64,000 nucleotides of DNA from positions 558,001 through 622,000 of the forward strand of contig JAPXFQ010001512.1 of assembly GCA_028564705.1 (NCBI GenBank), in the 5' to 3' direction. The notes beneath the pieces are model-generated. The model was not told the DNA's origin. It saw nothing but the letters and a program-made list of their open reading frames with translations, and ran no database searches. Positions 34,861 to 46,854 of the stretch are shown one piece after another. The position numbers were made by a program, and so were the translations under genes. The first letter of the stretch is position 1. The number at the start of each line of letters is the position of its first letter. The DNA is from Apricaphanius iberus. Taxonomy: Eukaryota > Chordata > Actinopteri > Cyprinodontiformes > Aphaniidae.

Positions 34861-35244
34861 ACATCTGAATAAACATCCAGAAGTTAGAGCAGTTTGCACT
34901 AAAAGTGATGAAGCAGTTTCTATTTGGAGCCGCAATCATGATGAAGGCGGGAGGCAATAAATAATGAATAACTTCCTGGTGTGCTTTCATTGTTGCGTCA
35001 TGTTATCAAAGAAGAGGAAACGTTCTTTGCTGTTTTTAAAACTGTGAAAGAACCATTCCAAACAGGCAGCCTGGAAAGATCTTACATCTTTACATGTCCT
35101 CCTCAGCAATGACCTTTACATTACCTACTCCTGTACAAGATAATCCCAACTTCTTTAAAATGGCATATTACGTCTGAAATATAATTACTGTGGGTTTAAG
35201 CAATTAACAGGAGGTAAAACCTTATAAAGAGGTTTGGTTGTATT
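34861..35244. other. No gene recognised
   Basis: AT-rich sequence with no recognisable feature. Confidence 0.45.
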
Positions 35245-35430
35245 CATTTTTAGACTAGGAGTGCCCACATGGACTTCACATATAAGTCTACACAGTTTAA
35301 ACATGGAATTAATAGATTTTTTTCACATGTACATTTTATTTGGAAAACAAGAGGTTTCACATTGGATTTACATGTTATCTCATGGGCTTCACATGTGGGA
35401 TGATGATAGGTTTTAGAGTTTAATGCAGTG
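35245..35430. repeat. CACATG-rich dispersed repeat, second copy
   Basis: Motifs such as GGACTTCACAT, TTTCACATGTACATT, GGGCTTCACATGTGGGATG and GGTTTCACATTGGATTTACATG recur. It is similar in character to 25.80-26.24 kb, although I could not align the two end to end. Confidence 0.5.
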
Positions 35431-35549
35431 AAAATGTTTCACTAGAGAAATGTGTACAAAACACAGGTGGACAAATCTCTGTCACACATCTTTTGTTGTT
35501 TCTTAACAATTTTTCACTTGTGATCATATGTGATTTTGCAGGGGGTTGA

Positions 35550-35558
<9 letters not shown>

Positions 35559-35622
<64 letters not shown>
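35559..35622. repeat. (TA)n microsatellite
   Basis: About 32 TA dinucleotides preceded by a short GTGTGTGT run. Confidence 0.97.
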
Positions 35623-35626
<4 letters not shown>

Positions 35627-35744
35627 ATCATTATTAAGTTTATTAAGCAAGTATACTTCTGTTAACAGACATTCATTTTGCTTTCTTCTTTCTTTTAATT
35701 AATAGCGAACAAGACTACAAACATGCAGTGACTTTCACCCAAAT

Positions 35745-35830
35745 CTGCATTTAAGGCTGGTGCCTATCTCCTCTGGTCATTGGGAGACACATGATATACC
35801 CTAGATGGGTCATTAGTTGACCACACAGTA
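35745..35830 (+). repeat. Fragment of the CCATCCATCC-type fish repeat
   Basis: GGCTGGTGCCTATCTCC is shared with the copy at 51.75-52.03 kb, with diverged remains of the next segment. Confidence 0.5.
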
Positions 35831-36009
35831 ACACTGAGACACAAAGGTTGAACAACTTCCCTATTCAGTCATACATAATACAGTAGTTCCCAAAGTTGGG
35901 ACCCCATGTGGGGTCACAGATATGCAAGTGTGGGCTCTTGACTGACCACTTTTTTTTACTCTGCTACTTTTCTCTTCTACTACTCTCCAGTTGTATTTTT
36001 TGCTTTTAT

Positions 36010-36120
36010 TTCAGCTGCTGACCTTGTTTTCTCTCAATGTTTTTCTTTTCATAGAAGCTACACCTGGTCTGGTACCTTGCTCAGCTGCAACACCCTGTTG
36101 GATGGGGAGCACTGACTAAA
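36010..36120 (+). repeat. LINE-like 3' tail fragment
   Basis: CATAGAAGCTACACCTG and CACCCTGTTGGATGGGGAGC match the tail at 24.97-25.11 kb. The end, TTGAACTGAACTGAG, resembles other LINE tails here. Confidence 0.55.
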
Positions 36121-36194
36121 TTGAACTGAACTGAGATGGTCTTGAGAGAATGAGATAAATACCAAAACGGGCAATGAGAAGGGATGTGCAATTT

Positions 36195-36330
36195 ATAAAT
36201 AGTCCATTCATTATCTATACCTCTTATCCTTGCAGGGTTGTAAGGGAGCTGAAGCCCATCTCCAACGGTCATCAGGCGAGAAGCAGGGTATGCTCTGCAA
36301 AACCAGTCCATCACCGAGCAACATTTCATA
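36195..36330 (+). repeat. Second fragment of the CCATCCATCC-type repeat
   Basis: It shares the order of segments with 51.75-51.90 kb: a CCATTCATTATCTATACC start, GAAGCCCATCTCCAACGGTC, GGCGAGAAGCAGGGTATGC and CCAGTCCATCAC. It is diverged and short. Confidence 0.6.
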
Positions 36331-39300
36331 AAAGGTATAAAATATTTTTTCAATTAAAATAAAAAACAAGACTTAAATACATAAAAGCAACAGCCAAAAC
36401 ATTAGCTCTTGATCAGTGATGCCAGTAACTCTTTACTTTAAATATGACCACTTTTTCAGTAACAACTACTCTAACACGTCACCATTTCCATACCAGTTTT
36501 CTCAAGCGGACAAATATATTTGGTACACAGGGTCAACGGCACCAAAAGCAGTTGGAAAACGAGCAACAGTGGCGATAAATATGGTCTTACAAACCTTCTA
36601 CAACAGTGCTGCTGTCTTTTTATGAACAGCTGATTACCTCCTCTAGGGTCGCCATGTTCGTTTTGTTTCTACCCCACAAATCCGTCTCTCTATCCAGTCT
36701 GAATTCTGTACTCTGCCCTCTAGTGGAACTCTCCAGTAGTACGTGCAGTGCACAAGCAAGTACATTCCCAAGACCCAGCTGGTGTCAACACGAGGTTACA
36801 CAAGGTTAAAAGGCAAGTCTATCTCTGGCCTTACTGTTAAAATGCACCTCCAATAAAGTGAGTAATGGCAAAACCGGTTATTGTATTTATATTGAGGCAG
36901 TGGGGAGGGTCATTGTCCACTGCTAAAAATTTAACTAATAAAGTAAGTTGTAATCTAATGTCATTACTTTTAAATAATCAGCAAAGTAAGTCAGTTACTT
37001 TTGGAAGGACTAATGAGAATTCAGTAATCAGATTATTATTTCACTGCTTTTGATGCTGATTGTGTTGCCATTGTACCACTTTTTAACTGACTCAGTAAAA
37101 ATGCTTGCAAGCTCCATCTAGAATTGCGCTGAAAGGCGTCTTATATTTTTACTTTTTGGTAGAAAGCCAGGAAATTTTGGGAACCACTGATTTAGAGAGA
37201 CCAATTAGGAAATTGCAGTACCTATTTGGTCCTGATTTTAGCAGTAATCGCTGTAACTTTTTTACTGGAAGGCTCCAGTGCTACCAACAGCGCCACCCTG
37301 CGGCCCAATTAACATTTCTAGTAAGCTGAAATTAATACATTTCTGTTTGGCCAAATTGTCTAATTTCTCAGCTATAATTATCATTTTTTGCATGTCCTCA
37401 TCTTGGGTTGTCTTTACTTAATGAACCACTCCAGGAAGAGATGTTAATTATTTTTAAAAAAGGAAATAAGTTGAGCAAGTTTGGTTTCACTTGGAGGGCG
37501 GAGTTTTGGGGTTGTGGTTCACTTCAGAACAGCCAGAACATCTGTTCTCAGTCTTCTCCTCACTGGTACACCACCGCTGCTGCACACACAAGCTGCAGTA
37601 GCAGCTTGCAGGACAAATTCATGGGATAGCACTACTGCCTGCCACATTTGTTACTCCTGTCACCAGCAGCAGGAGACGTCCCATGATAGGAGTGGGCTGT
37701 GGTTGTCAGAGGACGCATGTCTTGTCAAACAGTGATATTCAGGGGGGCTGCTCGTTCCAACACCCACCTGCATTCCTTCTACACCCATCTACACCGATTC
37801 TTTCACCACTTAGGCACAGTGTGGCTCTGGGAGAGGCAGAGCTGCAATAAGCCCATCGAGATGATTTATACATTCTGACAGCGATAAAGTAAACAAAAAG
37901 TATTCACACTCCTCTGAGTTTTCCACAAATCTCAGTTATTTGGGGGGATTTTATGTGATAGATGAACACAAAGTACAATATGACTGAGGATGAAAGAAAA
38001 CACCCTCAAAACCAGAAAGTGTCTTTTTTAGATTTTATTCTGCCTCCGGAGGTGAGCCTACAAAATCAGGAATAACAGTCAATGTCTGAAACAACTAGTG
38101 CTAACTGAGCTGACTTTAATAACTGTGTATTTATTAAAGATACAATTATAGATAAAGTGGCATACCCAGGTTGTAATGTGAGACAGAGCATCATACTGTA
38201 AAGATGTTTAAATAACTAAAAATATGTAAAGATATGTAACTCACCTTAGCATCGAAATAGAGTATCAAGTTTCAGTATCGAATCAAGACTGAAATTCAAG
38301 TTTTGTGACAACACTGCTGGAAGTCAATACAAAGATCTTACACTCACATTGCATCTGTGTGGCCCATCATGAAACCTGATGGAAATCCAAATAAATAGGT
38401 GGCGCTGTCATTAATAAGGTTGAATGGAAACTTTAGAAGTGTACAGTGGCTAAAATTTGTTTCCAGTACCGTATTGTTTTTATGTGAATAAAAAAAAAAA
38501 GAGAAACAGAATAAAAAAAAGACTTTCTCAAGACAGCTTATGTGTAATAAGCCTTTCTTTCATCTGGATGGTTTGTTGCTGTTGCATTAACAAGACATAA
38601 AATGCTCTATTACATGAAACCAATAACTCCTGCAGCCACTGAAGCAGTGGGGTTTAAGCACTGAGCATGACTTGAATTGATGAAGCAATGATTACCTTGT
38701 TAAAGTTCTGCTTCGATTCCAATAAACACACTTCTAAATTAATTAATCTCAGCCTTTGTGGCTTTCTATATTTGGCTGTGACACAGGGTGGACCGCCCCT
38801 TGTGGTTCCCACAGAAGCCCAGAGCCGTTGCTTTTATTAGGTCTGTAAATCAAAGCGGCACAGGAACTGAATGCAAGATATGCAAGAATTAGAAGTTTTC
38901 TTTCTGTAGCAGAAGAAAGAATGAATCCCAAGTGCACAATGTATATCATTTAAAAATCACTAATGGTAATGATGCAAATAATATAATTAGCCCTGCAATC
39001 AAAGTTGGCAACCCAACTGTAGTCTGAAATCACGATTAGCATTTTCTATACTCCCGCCAATATAATTATCTCATTAAGTACAAGTTAAATAATCAGCTCA
39101 ATGCTCATTTCACCACAACAAGAATGGTTAACTGCCAACTATAAAAATAAAAAGTTCTGATGTAAAACTAAGCCTCATGACCTTAGCATGAGTCTTCCAG
39201 TGGTAAGGGTTGTAACTTTCCCTGGTGTTGTTCATAACTGCATCGGAAAGAAATTGAGGTTTGGACCTTTAGTGTATTGGAGTGGAAATAACACAGAGGA

Positions 39301-39534
39301 CTGCTGATACCCGTAATGAAAATCCTGGACCTTAAGGTCACTTAGAAATAGCCTGTAAAGGACTGAGATGACACAGAATGGGTCTCATATCCATCCGACA
39401 AAAGGATCATCGAACATACACAACACTCATCATAAAGCTGATAAGTCTCCGCTTCATCTGCAGTGACATTTCACTGCCAGACAGAGTCTTGCCATCCAAT
39501 AAACCCTACCACTTCTATTTGATTGGATGGATTT
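36331..39534. other. No gene recognised; scattered old repeat
   Basis: No protein family recognised on either strand. The segment 37895-38060 (AAAAAGTATTCACACTCC, then TTTTATGTGATAGATGAAC) resembles a Tc1-like terminal region. AGATAAAGTGGCATA at 38150 resembles the LINE fragment at 20.4 kb. Both are weak. Confidence 0.45.
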
Positions 39535-40790
39535 GAGTTCAATTCAGTTCAATTTAAAAATACATTACTAATCCAAAAGAAGTCGTAACTCATAATATTA
39601 AAGTATCTTCAAAGAGTCATTGTGGGTAGTGATGCTGTAGGCAGGAGGGAGCTCTGGTACAAGTCAGTATTGCACTGAATCTGATGAGGCCTCAGACTGA
39701 CCCTCTCTTATGCTCCCACCTGTCTGTCTCTAGAAGTCAGGTGAAGAGGCTTTTGGAGAAACCGAACTGGAACAAGGTTGCAGGTCCAGATGGTTTCAGC
39801 CCCAGAGTCCTGAAAACCTGTGCACAGCAGCTCTGTGGGATTCTGCAGCACCTCTTCAACCTTAGCCTGACCCAGGAGAAGGTTCCAGTGTTGTGGAAGA
39901 CATCCTGCCTTGTTCCAGTTCCAAAGAAAACTCACCCATCAGTCATCAGTGACTATAGACCTGTTACCCTGACATCCCACATCATGAAGGTCCTGGAGAG
40001 ACTCCTGTTGCCCCACCTGACTAAGCAAACTAAAACCCATCAGGACCCCCTGCAATTTGCTTATCGCTATGGAGTTGGTGTTGAAGATGCCATCATCAAC
40101 CTCCTTCATCCAACTCACTGTCATCTGGACAAAGCAGGCAGCACTGTGACAATAATATTAATTAATTTCGCCAGTGCATTGAACACAATTCAGCCGGATT
40201 TGCTTTGTCAGAAACTCCTGAAGACAAAGGTGGAGGCCTCAACAATCAGCTGGATCAATGACTACCTGACAAACAGACCACAGATTGTGAGACTGAAGGA
40301 TTATGGGTCAAACCAGCTGGTCAGCAGCACAGGAGCACCACAAGAGACTGTACTCTCACCATTCCTTTTCACTCTGTACATCTCAGACTTCCAGTATAAG
40401 ACAGAAACCTGTCATCTGCAGAAATACTCAGACGACTCTGCAATTGTCGGGTGTATCAGAGATGGTGAAGAAGCTGAATACAGAGAGCTGGTGGAGCGCT
40501 TTGTGGCATGGTGGGGAAACAATCATCTTACCTTGAATGTGAACAAAATAAAGGAGATGGTTGTAGATTTCAGAAGATATAGGGATGAGTCAAAGGCTGT
40601 CTCTACCAAGGGAGAAGAAGTGGAAATGGTTGAGGAGTACAGATACCTCGGATTTCACCTGGACAACAGACTGGACTGGAGAATCAACAGTGAAGCAGTC
40701 TACAAAAAGGGACAGAGCAGACTGTATTTTTTGAAGAAGCTGAGGTCCTTCAAGATTTGCAGCAAGATGCAAATCAGCAAAATCTCAATC
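39535..40790 (+). mobile_element. Rex1/CR1-group LINE with inverted 3' tail piece
   Basis: The left 145 bp (39535-39680) reads as a LINE 3' end only on the minus strand (AATTGAACTGAATTGAA end). The adjoining 1.1 kb is a reverse transcriptase body on the plus strand. The two parts are thus in opposite orientation, the arrangement left by twin priming or by two insertions. Beyond 40780 the sequence becomes a short AATCAGCAAAATC repeat. Confidence 0.75.
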
Positions 40791-40844
40791 AGCAAAATCA
40801 AAAATGCTTGTGTTGAGTGGATAACATTAGGCGTCTCCGAATGA
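39684..40844 (+). pseudogene. LINE reverse transcriptase fragment, long open frame
   Basis: A 386-codon frame. Blocks in order: VAGPDGFSPRVLKTC, LVPVPKK, ISDYRPVTLTSHIMKVLERL, the hallmark region where YRYGVGVEDAIINLL occurs, then LNTIQPDLLCQ, STGAPQETVLSPFLF, the catalytic KYSDDSAIV, NNHLTLNVNK and the LDNRLDWRINSEAVYKKGQS tail. The QGT-type motif before VLSP is changed to QET, and the endonuclease and extreme C-terminus are absent. About 90% of residues appear shared with the 24-kb copy. It is open but not a complete element. Confidence 0.87.
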
Positions 40845-41962
40845 CCTTATCCGGCTTAGTGTGGACGTAGCCTAAATCTTTGTCTGACCGTATGATAAGA
40901 AATGTTGTTGATATGATCATTACCCAATATGATTAATGGAAGAGATGGTTCAAACTTTGGTTGCAAATCATCTTTTTTACATATCCAACATAAAGAAGCT
41001 CTGTATTGACAGTACAATCCATCAATCCATCTGTCCGTCCAGGTCGCCAGTCCTTCGGTAGATATTTAGGTCAATTCACGATCAACAATGGTAGTTGTTG
41101 GGGCACCCAAAGTGCAGCCTCTAAATAAGGCATTATCTGCCACAAAACTCTCTCATTTCACCAATGATTTGTTAGGAATCCCTAGCCCTATTCCCCTGAG
41201 TATGGAGAGCCTCAGAGGTGCTGCTTTTCTGTCTGCTGGTGAGTTTTACAGGCGTTTATTTTAAGTTATAGCAGCCAGCGATTATAATGACGTCACTGCC
41301 ATTCCCCATTGTAGTTGTAACCTGAGGAGGTTGTGAAGAGGGAGCCTGTCAAAGCTGAAGCTTAGTCCACTTGGTCATTTTGTTAGTACAATTTGGTGAC
41401 ACAAGCGCAAAACATGTTAATGTTTGCAATAGCAAGTTCTCTCTAACCGACCGCCATCTAAGAGCACAATAACTCCAATTATATGGATACATGCTGATAG
41501 CAAATGGACCTAAATATCTCCTGAAGGACTTTAAGTTGCACCAAAATGGTCTGGGTGTGCATATAAACATAATGCATGCTACAAATAAGGTCAGGGTTGC
41601 ATAAAACAATTCTTCTACTCACATTAGGCTTTGAGTTTGTTCAGGAACCAAATATTGGCAAGAGTGAGGGTTGTGCCTTGTTAGATGATGTTCGAATAAA
41701 ACACAATTAGATCATTAGTCCAACCCCCAAAACTATGCAGACACTTTGAATTATCAGGGGGAAAAAAAAGAGTAGAAGGCTCGGGCAAGGAGCGAAAGAA
41801 CCAGACCATCTTAAAAGGTGAAGGGAAGGTAATGAGTGGAAAACCCAAACTAGGAGCAGGTGAGTCTAATCAAAGAGATGAAAGGGGGTGAGCAAAGCTA
41901 AGCAGTTTAACAAATAATACGAAGGTATTAAAACAATATAGAAAAACACAGTAGAAAATAAA
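40845..41962. other. No gene recognised
   Basis: Segments at 41200-41460 resemble pieces near 21.1 and 44.8 kb (an unassigned dispersed repeat with GAGCCTCAGAGGTGC-like sequence). Nothing coding. Confidence 0.4.
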
Positions 41963-43160
41963 CTCACTGGGAATTTTATTAGGTACGCCTACTGGCTTGG
42001 ACCCCCTTTTGCCTTCAGTACTGCCTTAATCCTTCGTGGCATAGATTCAACAAGGTTCTGGAATTAGGAGATTTTGTTCCATATCGACATGACAGCATCA
42101 CGTAGTTGCTGAAGATTTGACAGCTGCACATCCATGACGCAAATCTCCCGTTCCACCACATCCCAAAGCTGCTCTATCAGGTTGAAATCTGGTGACTGTG
42201 GAGGCCATTTGAGTACAGTGAACTCATTGTCATGTTAAAGAAACCAGTGTGAGATGATTGGAGCTTTATGACATGGCGCATTATCCTGTGGAAGTAGCCA
42301 TCAGAAGATGGGTACACTGTGGTCATAAAGGGATGGACATGGTCAGCATCAATACTCAGGTAGGCTGTGGCATTGAGCGATGATCAACTGGTACTGAGGG
42401 GCCCAAAGTGTGCCAAGAAAATGTCCCCCACACCATTACACCACCAGCAGCCTGAACCGTTGATACAATGCATGATGGATCCATGCTTTCATGTTGTTGA
42501 CACCATATTCTGATCCAACCATCCGAATGTCGCAGCAGAAATCGAGACTCACCAGACCAGGCAACATTTGTCCAATCTTATATTGTCCAGTTTTGGTGAG
42601 TCTGTGTGAATTGTAGCCTCAGTTTCCTGTTCTTAGCTGACAGGAGTGGCACCCGGTGTGGTCTTCTGCTGCTGTAGCCCATCTGCCTCAAGGTTTGACG
42701 TGTTGTGCATTCAGAGATGCTCTTCTGCATACCTTGGTTGTAACAAGTGGTTATTTGAGTTACTGTTACCTTTCTATCAGCTCAAACCAGCCTGGCCATT
42801 CTCCTCTGACCTCTGGCATCAACAAGGTATTTTTGCCCACAGAACTGCCACTCACTGGATATTTTCCCTTTTTCTCACCATTTTCTGCAAACCCTAGAGA
42901 TGGTTATGCGTGAAAATCCCAGTAAATCAGCAGTTTCTGAAATACTCAGACCAGTCCGTCTGGTACCAACAACCATGCCACATTCAGAGTCACTTAAATC
43001 ACCTTTCTTCCCCATTCTGACGCTCAGTCTGAACTGCAGCACACCATCTTGACCATGTCTACATGCCTAAATGCATTAAGTTGCCACCATGTGATCGGCT
43101 AAATAGAAATTTGCATTAACGAGCAGTTGGACAGTTGGATCTAATAAAGTGTCCAGGGAG
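41963..43160 (-). mobile_element. Full-length but mutated Tc1-like transposon
   Basis: The left end CTCACTGGGAATTTTATTAGG and the right end CTAATAAAGTGTCCAGGGAG are terminal inverted repeats about 1.2 kb apart, the expected size for Tc1-like elements. The transposase lies on the minus strand. It belongs to a family widespread in fish and amphibians with TTATTAGGTACACC-type ends. Confidence 0.92.
41998..43015 (-). pseudogene. Tc1-like transposase pseudogene
   Basis: The minus-strand ATG at 43015 begins MGKKGDLSD. The paired DNA-binding region reads GLSISETADLLGFSR. Antisense blocks for SDESRFLL (second catalytic acid region) near 42540 and for KWPPQSPDFNLIEQLWDVV (third) near 42190 are recognisable. 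Scattered stops and frameshifts break the frame, so no full-length protein can be made. Confidence 0.85.
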
Positions 43161-43369
43161 TTCAATTCAAATAAGAACTTTTTTATTTATAAGACGGAAA
43201 ATATTTACAGGCAGCACAGTGTTGAGCTGTGAGAGTAGTCTGTGAACTTAAACACCTCTGCACGAAGATTTCCCCATCAGACAAATATTTCAGTGGATTT
43301 CAGGGAGGTGTGTGATGTAAAAAAAAAAGAAATCTATAGATGGAAACATGTTACAATATGAGGATGAGC

Positions 43370-44076
43370 TGCTGAGTTCTCGCGAGAGCTGTGCATAGGT
43401 GAGTACCGAGGCGTCCATCCGCGGCGCCATCTTAGATCTAAGTCCGGCTGCAGGAAGCTGCCTGGCTGTTGTAACACTCAGACGCTTGTGATTTTCGAGT
43501 AAAACTTGGACTTGTTTTTTTATGTGTGGGTAAACAACTTGGAGAAAGTTCTAAGCCCAACTGGAAGGAAAACATCCCATAATTTGGCTATTGGAAGGGA
43601 GACCACTCGCCGGACTCTAAGGTAAAGAAGGAAAAAAAGTGATATTTGCCTGTGCATTCCTTATTAATTAGAATTCGGCTCAGATCAAACATGCTCCCTT
43701 GGATGTGAATCTAGAAGGGCGCTCCCCCCCCTTCCATCCCCCCCCCCCCCACCCCCCACACACACTGTTTTTATTGTGAATGTCTGTTTTAGAGGTGTGT
43801 TTTTTTTCTATTGTCTTGGTCTTTGCTTCCTAATAAGGAATCAGGATAAAAATGAGCGCTTTTTTTTTTCACCCTTCCATCCCCACCCTACCCCATGTAA
43901 TCTTTTCACATCTGTATACAAGGCAGCGTTGCTCGTGTGGCTGCATGCCCTTCAGTAACCTGGATCTGTTTGTATTGTCTGTTGGTTTGTTATGATCTTG
44001 GACAGCTTGTACTGTAAACTTAATTTCATCGTGCCTCTGGCTTCAATGACAAATAAAGCAATCTGATCTGATCTAA
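43370..44076 (+). mobile_element. LINE-like 5' and 3' ends joined
   Basis: A CpG-containing start (CTCGCGAGAGC, GGCGCCATCTTAGATC) is followed by T-rich and C-rich runs. The 3' end is TTTCATCGTGCCTCTGGCTT, CAATGACAAATAAAGC and a short TCTGA repeat. It looks like a non-LTR element whose middle is deleted, but a promoter origin of the CpG-rich part cannot be excluded. Poly-C tracts occur at about 43725-43757. Confidence 0.45.
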
Positions 44077-44129
44077 ATGTATTGAATTACCGTGTGAGAT
44101 TGGACTTGGCCTAATAAGGTGGCTAGTGA

Positions 44130-44130
<1 letters not shown>

Positions 44131-44178
<48 letters not shown>
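44131..44178. repeat. (TA)n microsatellite
   Basis: About 24 TA dinucleotides. Confidence 0.97.
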
Positions 44179-44179
<1 letters not shown>

Positions 44180-44324
44180 TATATACCAGTCAATGACTCA
44201 TTATAGAGTTAGGCTCTCTGACCCCTCATCTTAATTACACAATCTTGAAGTGTTATTTGATAGCACGCTAAAATTGGATTAACAGGTATACTCCGTAGTT
44301 AGAGCAAGCTTTTTCCAGCTCCAT

Positions 44325-44740
44325 CTTCTGTCCAGGGTAAAACCATTTCTGTGCCACAGCGATTTGGAGAAGGCTGTTCATGCCTTCACTAGTTCTAGGC
44401 TGGATTACTGTAACACCCTATATTTTGGAATTCATAGAATGCTACTAAATCTTCTACAACTTGTCCTATGGGCTTAATATAAGGCCATATATATTTCACA
44501 GATATATATGAATGTTTGCGGAAAAAAACAGCGTTTGCATCCATACTATGGGCTTAATATATTAAGCCCATATTGTCCAAAACGCTGTATTTTGTCTGCT
44601 GACGAACACCCGGAAGCATGACCACCTGAGCATCTTTGCAGAATCACTGATCTGGCCCACTTCAAAATTGAACTAAAAACCCATATTTTCCATGTGGCAT
44701 TTGCACTTAAAGGGTCCTTATCCCTCCTCTTTCACTCTTA
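44325..44740 (+). pseudogene. L2-like LINE C-terminal fragment, interrupted
   Basis: DLEKAVHAFTSSRLDYCNTL is readable at about 44365-44425, and a later part (44590-44720) resembles the KHDHLSIFAESLIWPTSKLN end of L2 reverse transcriptases. About 120 bp between them (44466-44588) is an unrelated palindromic insert. Inactive. Confidence 0.7.
44528..44588. repeat. Small foldback with 26-bp perfect palindrome
   Basis: Bases 44547-44572 form an exact palindrome centred on AATATATT. The outer arms ACAGCGTTT (44528-44536) and AAACGCTGT (44580-44588) are also inverted. A half-copy, CTATGGGCTTAATAT, occurs at 44466-44480. Confidence 0.9.
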
Positions 44741-46479
44741 AACTTTAGCTTATTTACTTTTGTTATGAATTGCTAACCCATTTCCCCTGTGGGTTCGGAA
44801 CATCTCGGAGGTGCAGAACTTACTACCTCAAACATCAAAGTGGTTCGCATTTGTGGGATTCCAATTTGCACAAACAAAATGACCAAGAGGACTAACATCA
44901 GCTTCTGCAGAAAACTTAAACCAAAACTTAATACAGTGTTGTGATACGAAAAATCCTTGTCTGATTCCCTATCAGTAACAAACTTCTTCCTTAGATACAA
45001 TTATTTTTTGAAAGTAAATCTGCCAGGGGTTCTGAATAACATTACATAAACATACACTAGTGGCAGGATCTTTCACTTTTTTCGCTTTTTTTCCCATGTA
45101 ATACCTATAACCTCGTAACACTAAAATCAAATATTTATTTAAAATGATCATGTCATTTTACTTTTTAAAACAGTAAAATAAGAAAAATAAATAAATTAGA
45201 CATTCTTTGAAAGATATTGAAAAAAGCCGAAACTTCAGAAATGGATTTGGGAAATTTTAAATCAGTGTATTGTTTCTCTTCTTAAATTTATCAGCAAACT
45301 AAAGAAAAAACTAGTTATTTTGAAGCTTGAAGCATTCATGAAATGTTTTCATTGACCCCTTTCAACATGTTTTCACCTTGACATTGCACAGATTTTTTTT
45401 TTTTTCAAATATGCTGCAAACCAATTAAAATGTACCGACAAAGAAAAATAAAAAAGAAAGAAGAAAATTGCATTTTTGAATGAAAGCACAAATTTTTCGT
45501 TAGATTTGAGGACACAAAATCAATAATGAATCCGAAGGATAAGTGTTAAAAGGAAATAACAGGATAATGAAAAATTATCTAAACATAGTTAACGGCAAAG
45601 ATTAATCCCTACAGATGAAAGAGACAGCAGCTCTGTGGTGTGCCAGTAAGCAGTACACTTTGCCCTCCTTCAGCCACATGGTGTTGCAGAGTCTTTGCTT
45701 TACACCAAAAAAGCAACACTAAGGCCAAACATGCATCAGATCTATTTAAAGTCAGAGGAACAGCAACAAGTGTTGCCCTCATGGCTTTCCATCAGAAGTC
45801 ACAAGACCTCCACCCCTGTGAACAATTTTTTTAAACAAATGTGAGAAAGAAAAACAATCCAATGGCATCACAAGACAGAGCTGGAATGTGTTTTTTTAAA
45901 ACATTGTAAAGAAGTGTCACAAAACGGGTGGTTGATTTTGAGCTCTATTAAGAGCAAACAATACAGACTTTGTTGAGAGAGAGGTTTGAGACACCTAGAG
46001 CAGTATTCCTTTGGCAGGGGTGCAAAAGTGGAAAATGGTATTAGTGACCAGTTGCATGTAACCTGGTGTTTTAAGCTATGTCTGCAGTCAAGCTGTTAGT
46101 TACCAGTGCTAGTGCTTCATCTGAGTCATGTCAATCAAAATGACACACCCCTTATTATTCCTAATTACAGTCTTAAATTACATCTAAACGGATGAGTTAT
46201 AAAATAAATAACCATGACGACAAACGTATTAAACCTAAAATGTTTTTTTGAACCAGGCTTTAAACATGGTTATTTCTGCATGGGAGACATGGGCAACTTG
46301 CTCCTTTCTGCATTCAGCCCCTAATGGATGAGGGAGGCAACTGCAATTCTTGTTACTTCTGGGTTGGCTACAGTTTTGACTGGGAGCTTGCCCCTTGGTG
46401 TGGACAGAAGTGAAGCCTAAAATTTAAATTCTACAACATCTCTGTAATATTTCAACAATAAAGAGAGAGCACCATCTAA
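44741..46479. other. No gene recognised
   Basis: AT-rich with homopolymer runs. 44790-44880 belongs to the unassigned dispersed repeat noted at 21.1 and 41.3 kb. No protein family. Confidence 0.45.
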
Positions 46480-46810
46480 AACTGAAATGTCAGAATAAAA
46501 TGTAAGTCACATAATGTGGAAGCTATTAAAAATCAACAGATTTTCCATCAACATAGTAATATTAAATATGAAAGCTTATCCATCTAGTCTTGTAGAGTAA
46601 TCCTGGAGTGACCAGGTAACCAGGTAGAGTAAAAGCTGTTTTTTTTGTAGTCTGTCACTAAGCAACCCGCTGTGATCAGCAGCAACACAAAAAGAGACTC
46701 AGACCTGCTGCATCAGTGTCACGACTTGGTGAAAAACTAAAAACTCTCAGCTGAATTGAGATGAATACCTGTCAAATTTACAAGCTATAACTAACTACAG
46801 TCTGGTTTGA
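46480..46810. repeat. Ancient dispersed repeat, copy 1
   Basis: It matches 48770-49015 plus 49759-49850 block by block (TTTTCCATCAACATAGTAAT, AATCCTGGAGTGACCAGG, CAGACCTGCTGCATCA, ACTTGGTGAAAAACT, CCTGTCAAATTTACAA). Its main value is that it shows the empty site of the LTR insertion in copy 2. Confidence 0.8.
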
Positions 46811-46854
46811 TTTTTACAAACTTTTGCAGCATTTTACGCTTTTTTTACACTTTT

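Noticed and set aside
43370..43640. CpG-island promoter at 43.4 kb
   Set aside because: It is continuous with a LINE-like 3' tail and has no recognisable downstream exon; kept only as a low-confidence mobile element.
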